A stretch of DNA of 35,991 nt from Chrysophaeum taylorii (Eukaryota > Sar > Pelagophyceae > Pelagomonadales > Pelagomonadaceae): assembly GCA_029834535.1 (NCBI GenBank), contig JAQMWT010000692.1, forward strand, positions 1-35,991, in the 5' to 3' direction. Shown here in pieces: positions 1-9,282 of this stretch (position 1 is its first letter; each line of letters opens with the position of its first letter). Position numbers and translations under genes: made by a program. The notes under the pieces were generated by a model that had not been told where the DNA came from, did no database searches, and was given only the letters and a program-made list of their open reading frames with translations.

Positions 1-540
1 AGTCCACTCGGATCGTAACGAACCAAAGCACTTTCGCGTATATTCTCAACGCAACCGTTCCAATGAAAAAACCCGTGTCTTGATCCATGCAGCACGTACA
101 AATCCGACCACGCAATACAACACGTACGTCAGCACTCGACTCGTGGCCGTGGGTGACCCGAGGTAGTCGCACGCTCTCGGTACTCACCACGATGGCGGAG
201 CACAGAACACATTCCCGACCCCCGGTGACAAAGGGGTACTCACCGCCGACGTCGTCCTAGAAGACCCTCAATGAACTAGGAAAACAACGACTCGGGGTCG
301 GTATGCTCGCCACCACCTTGCTCACGGCTTTCACCAAGCCCTCAACAATATGAGATATGGTATTGAATCAGCAAGTATACTTACTTACAAGAATACAGCA
401 AGAATGACTTTCTCACAGAGAGAAGTGGTGTGATGTCCACTAATGAAGGTAGGGAGGGGAAAGAAGGTGTCCCGTTGAACGGGAATAAGACTCGAGAAGA
501 GAGGGTAAGCCTTAGCGATCAGGGGAGTTCCGCCCCACCA
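1..540. other. No gene recognised
   Basis: I see no convincing coding region, RNA gene or repeat boundary here. Short open frames exist on both strands but lack recognisable motifs. The segment is probably decayed intergenic or transposon DNA. Confidence 0.4.
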
Positions 541-640
541 GTCCGGTTGCTTCCGGAACGTTTCTCAGCGGGGGGGACGATGTATGGCCGGGGGGCGGAG
601 GAAAGGAGTTGACGACGAATTGACAGTGATCCTGGAGGCG
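541..640 (+). repeat. Diverged relic of the SINE-like family
   Basis: About 100 bp resemble the middle of the element at 15573-15940: CCGGTTGC..CCGGAACGTT, then TATGGCCGGGGGGCG, then a GTTGACGACGA..TTGACAGT block, in the same order and orientation. Similarity is visibly imperfect and there is no TTAG tail, so this is an old partial copy. Confidence 0.45.
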
Positions 641-910
641 TAGGTCCCGCGGTCTCAAAAACGGCGCGCGAAGCGGATAGTTACTTTACTTGCCGTTCTC
701 TTCAAGGCCCCCGAATATTCACATAAGGCCACGAAGAATGTTGAATATGGTACTCCCTCGCTCACGACCGTGGCAACTGGCGACAACCTCTACGTGCCCT
801 CTGACCTGACCTGAACCGCCCTCGACTCTGATTGCAACCGCCAGGTGCTGGGGAGTAATAGCCGACGCCCTGCATTAGACCGGCCTTTAGTGGGGGATTG
901 TTAGTTTAGG

Positions 911-1491
911 TTGACAGCTGCCAGATACACGAGGAAGGGCGTGAGGAGCGAGAAGCAAAAGTACGCCCGCGAAATTCCAGAATCGGCTTGTCCTGAAGTT
1001 CAAGAATCAGCTGCACGCAGTGAGCCTGTAGCAGCCGGTCAACTACGTCGAGACGGGTGGCCTAAGCTCGACGCCTTCCTCGACCAGTTCAAACACAAGT
1101 TGCCAGGGTCAAGTGGTTCAAGCCCTCGGCGCCGCAGCCTTCGGCGGGCGAACGGCTTGCTACCCAGGAGGCCACCCGATATGCCCAACGTGATGCCCTC
1201 GCGGCCCTGTGCGAGGAGCTGCCGCCAACGTCGATCGAGACGGCAAAAAGGATGGACCTCGTGCGAAGGGCCGAGCTGATGGGCCTCAAGCTCCAAGTCC
1301 CTAGGACCGACGGCAAGCCCGGCACGCGCCAGATGAAAGTCGCCGAGCTCCGCAAGGCTTTCCTCGGGACACTCCGCCCCTCGACCAAAGCCGCGGCGCC
1401 CGCTCCGTTCGCTCCCGCGCCCGCGCCCGCCGCACCGTTCCCGCCCACCTCACCTTCAACCGCTTCCGACGTCGATATGGCCGCGTCTTAA
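911..1491 (+). pseudogene. Frameshifted GC-rich coding relic, unknown function
   Basis: I do not recognise a family. Protein-like sequence begins around 911-1100 (KLDAFLDQFKHKLPG) and continues after a shift into another frame from about 1111 (KWFKPSAPQ, then RYAQRDALAALCEELPPTSI). From 1252 it reads KRMDLVRRAELMGLKLQVP, then an Ala/Pro-rich tail ending at a stop at 1489-1491. The helical ALAALCEEL..RRAELMGL segment followed by a low-complexity tail is the only structural hint. It is much more GC-rich than the retrotransposons further right, like the relics near 5.6-6.3, 11.5 and 34 kb. It may be a fragment of a host or DNA-transposon gene. The frame change and the lack of a clear start argue against a working gene. 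Confidence 0.35.
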
Positions 1492-1632
1492 ACGCAACAC
1501 CTTTGCGGGCGCTTGACTGCCCGAGGCGCCAAGCGGACGAACTCGTCAAGCCAGAGCGCATAGCAGTAGTTCGTCTAGATGTACGTCACTTGTACAAGTG
1601 TAGTATGTAGGCAAATCAGGTTGTGTTCGTTC

Positions 1633-1784
1633 CGTTGAGAAGGGAAAGAGAGAGATTATATACACACAAGTGCAGGCCAGTAAGTTCACCTAGTCCCAAT
1701 CTCTAACCCGTTGAGAAGGGAAAGAGAGAGATTATATACACACAAGTGCAGGCCAGTAAGTTCACCTAGTCCCAATCTCTAACC
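1633..1784. repeat. 76-bp tandem duplication
   Basis: A 76-bp block starting CGTTGAGAAGGGAAAGAGAG occurs twice in direct succession (1633-1708 and 1709-1784) and looks identical by eye. It ends in the CAGTAAGTTCACCTAGTCCC repeat family, so it is a duplication of the edge of the Helitron-derived array. Confidence 0.85.
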
Positions 1785-2284
1785 CCAGTAAGTTCACCTG
1801 GTCCCAGTAAGTTCACCTAGTCCCAATCTCTAACCGCAGTAAATTCGGCGTAAACCCACTCGTGCCCACATCCACTCACCCCACTCCCATCTGAACTAGT
1901 CGCTCTCACCCCCGCCAATCTAAGCTGCTTTGATCCGCAACAAGTTATGACGCCGTCTAACCTTGTGGATTTTACTCTATTTACGATAAAAAACCAAGTT
2001 GAAGTTCACTTGGTCTCACGTAAGTGTTCGCCTGGTCACTAAGTGACCTAGTCCCAAGCTCTAACCCCAAGTAAGTTCACCTGGGTCCAGTAAGTTTTCA
2101 CCTGGCCTCAGTAAGTTCACCTACAGTGCGCTTGAGGCGCCGGAGAAGGGTAGCTGAGTTGAGTTGTCAAAAACTCCAGTAAGCTCACCTGGTCTCAGTA
2201 AGCTCACCCGGTCACTTAGTTCACCTAGTCCCAATGTCTAGACCCAGTAAGTTCACCTGGCCCCAGTAAGTTCACCTACAGTGC
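1785..2284. repeat. Spacer with interspersed CAGTAAGTTCACC repeats, unit 1
   Basis: This stretch is non-coding. A motif close to CCAGTAAGTTCACCTGGTC recurs many times, separated by CTAGTCCCAATCTCTAACC blocks and one unique segment (CGTAAACCCACTCGTGC onwards, about 1850-1950). The same organisation recurs at 2957-3230, 3597-3684, 4342-4691 and, inverted, at 17946-18272. Confidence 0.75.
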
Positions 2285-2875
2285 GCGTGTAGACGCCGGG
2301 AGGGGGCTTATCGGTATTGCGCAGCACGTGTGGGGTAGGGTGGAGTCGTCGACTCAGAAGAGCATATCCTCGGGGTTGCCGATCGACAGAGAGCAACGTA
2401 GAGCTGGACTTGGCAGAAGACGGGCTTGGGCAAGAGGACGCCGACCTTGCGGGGCGTCTGCCCTCTTGTTGGGCCTTAGGGGATGCTGGTTCGAGGAGCC
2501 TCGGTGACACGACACGATCGATGATGTATCTGGTACCGTTGCAGTGGCCGTGCGACGGGTCGAGGTTGCGAAGACTTTAAGCTCGCGATCAAAGTCAGCA
2601 TGCCGTTGGTTGTCAGGGAGTCGAAAACTCGACTGTAAAGAGCGAGGCGTCGTCTTCCGACCCAACCTAGTCTGCCGAAAAGAACTCCGACGCCTCGTCT
2701 CCGGGAAAAAAGGCCGCGGTCATGCGCGCGTTGTCAGCATCGACAACATCGTTTCGACGGGGCGTGAGAAGGGCGCGCCGAAAGAGCCGCCGCGGGTCGT
2801 GAAAATAGTCTGCGAGGTCGCCGTAGACGGCTTGGAGGATCACTGTCTGGCTCGCGGGCCAAACTGATCCTTACC
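2285..2875 (-). pseudogene. Helitron helicase C-terminal fragment, copy 1
   Basis: Minus-strand frames give the pieces expected of the end of a Helitron Pif1-like helicase: a YGDLADYF-like segment near 2860, an ILTPRRNDVV-type segment, and a DPSHG.CNGTRYMIDR-type segment. The frame is broken several times. Compared with the copy at 4692-5293, this copy has lost the stretch encoding QTINKSQGQT (helicase motif VI region), a deletion it shares with the copy at 3685-4272. The Rep domain and N-terminal helicase motifs are missing, so it cannot encode an active protein. Confidence 0.7.
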
Positions 2876-2887
2876 CTAAATCGGGGG

Positions 2888-2945
2888 ACAAACAAACAAA
2901 CAAACAGACAGACAGACAGACAGACAAACATCTGTCGATTAGTAG
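2888..2945. repeat. GTTT/GTCT microsatellite at a Helitron unit edge
   Basis: A run of CAAA and CAGA tetranucleotides is followed by CATCTGTCGATTAGTAGTAAGG. The same arrangement occurs near 5300-5480 and, inverted, at 17250-17310, so it marks the 5' side of each helicase unit. Confidence 0.75.
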
Positions 2946-3230
2946 TAAGGAAGGAAGTGCAGGCCAGTAAGTCCACCTAGTCCCAATCTCTAACCCCAGT
3001 AAGTTCACCTGGTCCCAGTAAGCTCACCTGGTCAGTAAGTTCACTTAGTCCCAATCTCCAACCCCAGTAAGTTCGGCGTAAACCCACTCGTGCTCACATC
3101 CACTCACCCCACTCTCCTTTGAGCTCGTCGCTCTCACCCCCGCCAATCTAAGCTGCTTTGATCCGCACACGCCGCTAACCTTTGAGTTTACTCTAAAAAC
3201 CCCAGTAAGCTCACTTGGTCCCAGTAAGTT

Positions 3231-3596
3231 CACTAACTAACTAACTTCAGACCTCTCCCGAGCATGGGAGCCAGGCCGGACCGACAGGAGCCAGTCCGGA
3301 ATCACGGGCCTGTAGACGAGGAGCGCCGAAAGGTCGGTCGGCGGAGAGTGACCATCAAGCTTGTCGCCATGCGACGAGGAGACCGCGATGTGACTGACAA
3401 CCAACTCGTCGATAACCCTTCCGTCTTCGCCCCCGGCCATACCCCGTCCCACTGCGAACGTTCCGGGTGCCAACCGGCCCGCCCGGGAGGCGAATAGGTG
3501 CCAACCTACGCCGGGAGGGCGGATGCCCTCGCAAGGCCCAGGATTCATGAGGCACCGTCCTCCATCGCAACAGCAGTCGGCGATCAGGGTAAGGGA
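3231..3596 (-). mobile_element. SINE-like element, full-length copy with TTAG tail
   Basis: About 365 bp match the inverted element at 15573-15940 over its full length. On the minus strand it begins CCCTTACCCTGATCGCC and ends with a short hairpin (CTCCC..GGGAG) followed by a (TTAG)n tail, seen here as CTAACTAACTAAC. AGTAAGTT at 3223-3230 and again at 3597-3604 flanks it as a target-site duplication, placing the insertion inside one CAGTAAGTTCACC repeat. The element is too short for a useful protein. The microsatellite tail and duplicated target suggest target-primed insertion by a LINE-type reverse transcriptase. No clear Pol III A/B boxes were identified. Confidence 0.75.
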
Positions 3597-3684
3597 GTAA
3601 GTTACACCTGGTCACTAAGTTCACATAGCCCCAATTTGCAACCCCAGTAAGTTCACCTGGTCCCAGTAAGTTCACCTACAATGC

Positions 3685-4272
3685 GCGTGTAGACGCCGGG
3701 AGGGGGCTTATCGGTATTGCGCAGCACGTGTGGGGTAGGGTGGAGTCGTCGACCCAGAAGAGGATATCCTCGGGGTTGCCGATCGACAGAGAGCCACGTA
3801 GAGCTGGACGTGGCAGAAGACGGGCTTGGGCAAGAGGACGCCGACCTCGCGGGGCGTCTGCCCTCTTGTTGGGCCTTAGGGGATGCTGGTTGGAGGAGCC
3901 TCGGTGACACGACACGATCGATCATGTATCTGGTACCGTTGCAGTGGCCGTGCGACGGGTCGAGGTTGCGAAGACTTTAAGCTCGCGATCAAAGTCAGCA
4001 TGCCGTTGGTTGTCAGGGAGTCGAAAACTCGACTGTAAAGAGCGAGGCGTCGTCTTCCGACCCAACCTAGTCGGCCGAAAAGAACTCCGACGCCTCGTCT
4101 CCGGGAAAAAAAGGCCGCGGTCATGCGCGCGTTGTCAGCATCGACAACATCGTTTCGACGGGGCGTGAGAATGGCGCGCTGAAAGAGCCGCCGCGGGTCG
4201 TGGAAATAGTCTGCGAGGTCGCCGTAGACGGCTTGGAGGATCAATGTCTGGCTCGCGGGCCTACCTGATCCT
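3685..4272 (-). pseudogene. Helitron helicase C-terminal fragment, copy 2
   Basis: Nearly identical to the copy at 2285-2875, including the same internal loss of the motif VI coding stretch. The minus strand shows LQAVYGDLADYF near 4240, then ILTPRRNDVVDADNARM, the start of the conserved C-terminal helicase block of Helitron replicases. Frame breaks separate the remaining pieces. The shared deletion indicates that copies 1 and 2 arose from each other after splitting from copy 3. Confidence 0.75.
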
Positions 4273-4341
4273 TACCCTGAATCGGGGAACAAACAGTCGA
4301 CATTTAAAGACAAACAAACAGACCCCCTCATAGCAGTCGAC

Positions 4342-4691
4342 AAGTGCAGGCCAGTAAGTTCACCTAGTCCCAATCTCTAACCCTAGTAAGTTCACCTGGT
4401 CCCAGTAAGTTCACCTGGTCAGTTAGTTCACTTAGTCCCAATCTCTGTCCCGGCGTAAACCCACTCGTGCTCACACCCACTCACCCCACTCTCCTTTGAG
4501 CTCGTCGCTCTCACCTCCGCTAATCTAAGCTGCTTTGATCCGCACGCGCCGCCAACCTTTGAGTTTAGTTCTCAAAAAACTCCAGTAAGCTCACCTGGTC
4601 CCAGTAAGTTCACCTGGTCACTCAGCTCACCTAGTCCCAATGTCTAGACCCAGTAAGTTCACCTGGTCCAAGTAAGTTCACCTACAGTGCG
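4342..4691. repeat. Spacer with interspersed CAGTAAGTTCACC repeats, unit 3
   Basis: Same non-coding organisation as 1785-2284, beginning GTGCAGGCCAGTAAG and including the CGTAAACCCACTCGTGC segment near 4455. No gene is seen. Confidence 0.75.
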
Positions 4692-5293
4692 CGTGTAGAC
4701 GCCGGGAGGGGGCTTATCGGTATTGCGCAGCACGTGTGGGGTAGGGTGGAGTCGTCGACTCAGAAGAGCCTATCCTCGGGGTTGCCAATCGACAGAGAGC
4801 CACGTAGAGCTGGACGTGACAGAAGACGGGCTTGGGCGAGAGGACGCCGACCTCGCGGGGCGTCTGGCCCTGGCTCTTGTTGATCGTTTGGCGTAGGCGG
4901 GCCTTAAGGGATACAGGTTGGAGGAGCCTCGGTGACACAACGCGATCGATCATGTATCTGGTACCGTTGCAGTGGCCGTGCGACGGGTCGAGGTTGTGAA
5001 GACTTTAAGCTCGCGATCAAAGTCAGCATGCCGTTGGTTGTCAGGGAGTTGAAAACTCGACTGTAAAGAGCGAGGCGTCGTCTTCCGACCCAACCTAGTC
5101 GGCCGAAAAGAACTCCGACGCCTCGTCTCCGGGAAAAAAAGGCCGCGGTCATGCGCGCGTTGTCAGCATCGACAACATCGTTTCGACGGGGCGTGAGAGC
5201 GCTGAAAGAGCCGCCGCGGGTCGTGGAAACAGTCTGCGAGGTCGCCGTAGACGGCTTGGAGGATCAATGTCTGGCTCGCGCGCCTACCTGATC
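4692..5293 (-). pseudogene. Helitron helicase C-terminal fragment, copy 3 (keeps motif VI)
   Basis: The most complete of the three minus-strand copies. The end of the fragment reads RLRQTINKSQGQT, then REVGVLSPKPVFCHVQLY and VALCRLATP. This matches the Helitron helicase C-terminus (typically TINKAQGQT...PVFSHGQLYVALSR). Upstream are NSLTTNGMLTL and, in other frames, the CNGTRYMIDR segment. Between CNGTRYMIDR and RLRQTINK the roughly 70 residues usual in the family are missing, so even the best copy derives from an internally deleted source. It is frameshifted and has no Rep domain. Confidence 0.8.
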
Positions 5294-5299
5294 CTTACC

Positions 5300-5600
5300 C
5301 TAAATCGGGGGACAAACAGACAGACATCCCACACACACCCCCCTCTTAGCAGTCGAAATTTAAAGACAAACAGACAGACAAACAGACAAACAGAAAAACA
5401 TCTGTCGATTAGTAGTTAGGACATTTAAAGACAAACAAACAGACAAACAGACAAACATCTGTCGATTAGTAGTAAGGATTGTAAGAAGGGATGTAACCAA
5501 GTATATCCTGTTGATTCCATCAACAACTACGAATCGAATAATTGGTCCGACCGTCCGTCCGACCAGTATAGAAAAATTAAATAGTCTTGTTGGGTTGAAA
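5300..5600. repeat. Microsatellite and 65-bp duplication at array edge
   Basis: CAAA/CAGA-type tetranucleotide runs are followed by a block starting ATTTAAAGACAAAC that occurs twice (5358 and 5423), each ending near TCTGTCGATTAGTAGT. This is the outer edge of the third Helitron unit. About 5490-5600 is AT-rich with no recognised feature. Confidence 0.7.
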
Positions 5601-5611
5601 CTTAAAGTATC

Positions 5612-6278
5612 TTGCCGATCTTAGCATATCTTGCGTGCTTGCCGCGGAGAAATGATGGCGACGCCTCCTGGGACGAGCCACGCCGTCTCGTGCCTAAAGA
5701 GCGCCGCGACACCGAGGGGCGCGCGCGGCTTGCGCGGCACCGCCCCAGCGAAGCTGAGAAGCAGCAGAAGCACCGCGACCTCGACGCGGACCAAGAGCGA
5801 CATCGCGTGGGAGCGTGCGGCATGACTAGGAAAAGGAGCGCGACCGAGCGCGAGAGCGTCGTGCTACCGCGCGGCCGCAACACGAGGAAGAGCAACGCGA
5901 CCGAGCGCGAGAGCGTCGTGCTACCGCGCGGCCGCAACACTCTTGAAATGGAACGTTCCACCGTCCGTCTACTATTGTCGGAGTATGAAATGGAACGTTC
6001 CACGTTTGAGCAAAGGTTGAAAAATTCAAAAATTGCAAGATACTATGGAATGCCGCGAAGAACTCGTCGTGACGCCTCACAAAGTACAACCGATGGAAAG
6101 CGCCGAAGAAATGATGCCGACCCCCCCCCCCCCAGGCATATCGCACACGTTGGTGTACGGCTACAATCCCGACAAGACGTACTGGGCCCTCAAAGCCGAA
6201 AAAGAGCCCACCATCCGCACCCTTCTCGAACACGCCGGAATCTTCCTCGAAAAAACCAACATCCAGCCCATCTCCTAA
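5612..6278 (+). pseudogene. GC-rich coding relic with charged helical region, unknown
   Basis: No family is recognised. One frame gives a strongly charged stretch (SEAEKQQKHRDLDADQERHR) followed by two copies of an ATERESVVLPRGRNT repeat. A different frame from 6033 to its stop at 6276-6278 gives a more protein-like end with YGYNPDKTYWALKAEKEP and LLEHAGIFLEKTNIQPIS. The likely product is therefore split between frames. The repeat comes from a 57-bp tandem duplication of DNA at 5840-5940. A long frame running on to 6409 exists but is Arg/Pro/His-rich at its end and is probably not real there. Confidence 0.35.
5840..5945. repeat. 57-bp tandem duplication
   Basis: The segment GCGACCGAGCGCGAGAGCGT onwards recurs with a spacing of 57 bp (starts 5840 and 5897). 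A further short direct repeat, GAAATGGAACGTTCCAC, follows near 5945 and 5987. Confidence 0.8.
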
Positions 6279-6494
6279 CCACCATCATCCCCCATCAATG
6301 CCCCTCTCGAACACCAACCGTCTTCCAACACCTTCGCAAAACCCTCATCGCGTTCATTACACCCCCCAGCATTTGCCCTACGTCACGTCATTCGCAACGC
6401 ACTTATTAAACGGATAGCCCCATCAACAGCCCCAGCGTTAGCCCTTCTTAATTGATAGCCCCTTGGTTCGATCGTTACCTCCGCTAATAGAGTG

Positions 6495-6499
6495 CTTCT
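6495..6499. other. Target-site duplication of copia element (left)
   Basis: CTTCT directly precedes the left LTR and recurs at 11339-11343 directly after the right LTR, the 5-bp duplication expected for an LTR retrotransposon. Confidence 0.85.
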
Positions 6500-6595
6500 T
6501 GTTACGAATGGTATGAGGCGTTAGACTAGCGATAAGAGAAAGACGTAAGGATACTGGATACGTGGTGCAGGGGTAAGTGTCATAGCTTCCTCACA
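6500..6595 (-). repeat. 3' LTR of copia element (96 bp)
   Basis: Runs from TGTTACGAATGG to CTTCCTCACA on the plus strand. Matches 11243-11338 with one visible difference (GACGTAAGG here, GACGCAAGG there). Very short for an LTR. Confidence 0.9.
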
Positions 6596-6816
6596 CAGGT
6601 GCTGGAAAAGAAGGAAAAGGAAAAAGGGGTAAGTGAGGATGAGGCGTTAGACTAGCGATAAGAGAAAGACGTAAGGATACTGGATACGTGGTGCAGGGGT
6701 AAGTGTCATAGCTTCCTCACACAGGTGCTGGAAAAGAAGGAAAAGGAAAAAGGGGTAAGTGAGGTCCTCACACAGGTGCTGGAAAAAGAAAGAAAAAGGA
6801 AAAGGGGTAAGTGAGA
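6513..6816. repeat. 126-bp perfect tandem duplication covering LTR and adjacent sequence
   Basis: Positions 6513-6638 are repeated at 6639-6764, covering most of the LTR plus the adjoining GGAAAAGAAGGAAAAGG segment. A third, partial and diverged copy of the last ~52 bp follows at 6765-6816. The element's internal edge is therefore a duplicated LTR fragment, not a normal polypurine tract. Confidence 0.9.
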
Positions 6817-6896
6817 TCCTCACAGAGGAGAAGCTTGAAGGAAGACGTCAGGAAAGGCATTGTGGCAGAAAGAGACAACAGAGATCAGGGCGAAGA

Positions 6897-7460
6897 TCAC
6901 GAAGTGAGGTAACGAGCACGAAGCCGGAGGAAGGAAGGAGCTTCCGTACGGCGGGTGAAAATATCGCTAAGGTTGTCAAGGCGGGTAATGTGTTGGAGAT
7001 CAATGATGTGGTTGCGATGATATTCGGCGGTGCTGTAAAAGCGAATGTCAATATGGCGGGTGCGCCGTGTGAGACATTGGAGACGGACTTGGGTGACGGT
7101 GGTGCTATTATCAACATACATTGGGACCGTGTGACGAGGGAGATCAAAGTCATCAAAAAGTTTGAGAAGCCAAGAGAGCTCAGCAGTAGCAGCGTAAAGA
7201 GCGAGCAATTCAGCTTCAAAAGAAGAGCGAGCAAGTAAGTACTGCGAGCGGGAGCAGTAGGCGATCATAGAGCCAGCAGAGAAAACAAAGAAACAGTTGT
7301 GGAGTGGCGGTCATCAGGGTCGTCGGCCCAGCTGGAGTCGGAATAACCACAGAGACGAAGGGTAGAATCGCGACCAAGAACAAGGGCAAGATCGTGAGAG
7401 CCATTGAGATAACGCAGAGTGGGGATAAAGCGTGCGCGTGCCAGTGGGGTTTACCAGGAT
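6897..7460 (-). pseudogene. Copia RNase H domain (frameshifted)
   Basis: This is the RNase H end of the Pol polyprotein, which degrades RNA in RNA:DNA hybrids during reverse transcription. In the frame 6897-7268 the minus strand reads EAELLALYAATAELSWLLK, then YVDNSTTVTQVR and TRHIDIRFYSTAEY, matching the copia pattern with E, D and the H-I-D-I-R block. Upstream, in a different frame around 7290-7440, is GYSDSSWADDPDDRHSTT, which holds the first catalytic Asp. At least one frameshift separates it from RT (ORF 7216-8151) near 7440. A frame jump this close to RT means the copy cannot make a continuous Pol. Confidence 0.85.
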
Positions 7461-8390
7461 TGTGGGAAAAACGCGCACACTGATTGACGGACCAAGTGAT
7501 ATCAGGGCGAGTCATGATGGAGATGAAGAGGACACAGCCAACAATACGGCGAAAAGGGATGCGTGCCATGAAAATGTGATCTGGAGAACCAGGAGCCGGA
7601 CAATCAGCCGCAGAAAGATGAAGACCTTTGGGAGCGGGAGTGAGTTCGGGTTTACTGTTGATGAAGCGATGTTCGGTAAGGATTTCACGGATAGCATGGG
7701 ATTGGTCAAGAGTGAGGGTTCTCCGAGGGCGATCACGCGTAATGCGAAGACCAACGTAAGAGGTGAGATCAAGTTCATTGACGTCAGTGAAAGCGCGGAA
7801 ACGGAGGAAAAAGGCTTGGTAATGGCCAATGCAATGACGAGGGTGCGCCACAAGAAGATCATCAACGACCAGAACGAGACGTAGAAGGACGGTAGAATTG
7901 AGCACGAGCTTGTAATGGCAAGTGTCACCAGATCCGCGGACGAAGCCACAATCATTGAGAAGGAAGCGTTCCAAATAAAGCCACCAATTGCGACAAGCTT
8001 GTTTGCAACCATACCAAGAGCGACGGAGCTTGTAAACGATTTTGGAACCATCGGTGGGTTGGCGAGGAGCATAGCCTTCGGGTGGCCAGACATAGATGTC
8101 TTCGTCAATGGGAGCTTGGATAAAAGCGGAGCTGACATCCAACTTATGCAAATCCCAGTCGTGAACAGCAACGCCAGACAGGGGCTTGTATTAAAGCAGA
8201 GATGACATCTACAGGACGGCACGTGTTGTGGTAAGCAATGCCGCGAACCTGGGTGTAACCGCGGACAACGAGGCGAGCCTTGTACGATTTGAAGCGGCCA
8301 GAGTCATACTTCTTGCACTTGAGGGTACAAATGTTGCCAGAAACGTCGAAGGAAGGCGCAACATCAAACCAAGCTGACCAAGAGAGCTGT
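7216..8390 (-). pseudogene. Copia reverse transcriptase (RVT_2)
   Basis: RNA-dependent DNA polymerase of the Ty1/copia type. From 8151 down, the minus strand reads KLDVSSAFIQAPIDEDIYV, then EGYAPRQ, KLRRSWYGCKQACRNWW and the catalytic box LVLVVDDLLVA (about 7858-7869; copia usually YVDD). YVGLRITRDR and TRPDITWSVNQCARFS follow. The N-terminal part, FDVSGNICTLKCKKYDSGRF then KSYKARLVVRGYTQ, lies in another frame at about 8230-8370, so there is a frameshift near 8200. The tail of the 311-residue frame after about 7440 is out of frame. Order relative to RNase H is correct for Copia. Confidence 0.9.
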
Positions 8391-8441
8391 ATTCGTTAGC
8401 GATGGCTTGCAACCAGCCAGGACGCTCAGGATTGGTCGGAG

Positions 8442-9282
8442 CTAAAGCTTCACGTAAATGGAAGTAATAGTAGTTTCGTCAAGGTAATACTGAGAGATTT
8501 CTTCAGAAGCAGAGTAATAAACGTGTGCATGGGGATCAACAAGGGTGTTAGCTAAACAAAGGGGAAGGAAGACACAATGAACTAACAAACGAAAGCTAAC
8601 ATAAGAGACATACAAAGAGTTACAGGGGGAAACAGAATGGCCCGTATCGACATCAGAATGGCCCGTATCGACATCAGAATGGCCCGTATCAACATTGTGA
8701 CAGGATGAAACAGAATGGCCCGTAAAAAAAAAGTTTGTTGGTTGTTGTAACGCGCATTGGTCGACTTTGCGCGGTCGGCCCCGTTTGGCGCGACTTTGTT
8801 TTGCACTTTCCTCAGGAGGTTTTGGGCTCTTTGGTTTTGTCGGCTCTGGTTTGCTCGACTTTGTTTTGCACTTTCTGTTGTTTTCTCTCTTTGGTGCGTC
8901 GGAGTTCTTGAGCTCGTAGAATGGTCGGCTCACGTGATGGGGTGATCAGTCCCAGTGAAACCGGCGCATTCTCATCAAACACAGGGGGCAAGGGGGCAAC
9001 ATCGGAAGAACAGCGGAAGAACAGGTGACAATCGGGCAACAGCCGGAACAGGCGACAATGGGGCAACAGTAGACGAGAGATGGGAAGCGTGATTCGAGTC
9101 AGAACAACGTTGAAGTTCCTTCGGTGGTTGACATTGCAGGAAATCTGATAATCGAAACTGTCAGCAAAATCGAGGTCTGAAGAACAATAGCGACAAAAGT
9201 GCCTGGGATGACGTGCGTTAGACGATTGTGGCCACTGAGAATCGCAGCGGGGCAAAGATAGCGGAAACACAGGCTGGTACAT
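8442..9282 (-). pseudogene. Copia Pol linker region between integrase and RT
   Basis: The minus strand shows PPVFDENAPVSLGLITPS near 8950-9000, a phrase typical of the segment after the copia integrase. A Lys/Pro-rich linker follows (KPEPTKPKSPKPPEES) with an AKRGRPRKV AT-hook-like sequence near 8755-8785. A 21-bp tandem repeat then encodes GHSDVDT three times. This is the usual flexible linker between integrase and RT. Frames shift more than once. The integrase core itself was not recognised upstream. Confidence 0.5.
8634..8696. repeat. 21-bp minisatellite, three units
   Basis: AGAATGGCCCGTATCGACATC repeats at 8634, 8655 and 8676, with a partial fourth copy near 8712. The unit length is a multiple of three and gives a 7-residue peptide repeat on the minus strand. 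Confidence 0.9.

Larger units (their letters stand above)
1749..5480 (-). mobile_element. Head-to-tail array of three Helitron-derived units
   Basis: Three units follow one another in one orientation. Read on the minus strand, each has a GTTT/GTCT microsatellite, a block encoding the C-terminal part of a Helitron Pif1-type helicase, and a spacer of CAGTAAGTTCACCTGGTC-like repeats ending in GGCCTGCACTT. The shared landmark GTGTAGACGCCGGGAGG lies near 2288, 3688 and 4694. The larger first interval is explained by the SINE-like insertion at 3231-3596. No Rep (rolling-circle initiator) domain is present, so these are internally deleted, non-autonomous derivatives. A fourth unit lies inverted at 17240-18272. 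Canonical TC and CTRR termini could not be confirmed. Confidence 0.65.

Noticed and set aside
1660..4690. CRISPR-like array from the regular CAGTAAGTTCACC repeats
   Set aside because: Repeats are imperfect, spacing is irregular, the spacers are themselves repeated, there are no cas genes, and the context is eukaryotic Helitron sequence.
5612..6409. A 265-residue plus-strand open frame as one intact gene
   Set aside because: Its second half is Arg/Pro/His-rich and is probably the shadow of the better frame at 6033-6278; the first half is inflated by a 57-bp duplication.
6759..8205. Plus-strand open frames through 6759-7238, 7432-7884 and 7915-8205
   Set aside because: They are antisense to clear copia RT and RNase H motifs on the minus strand.
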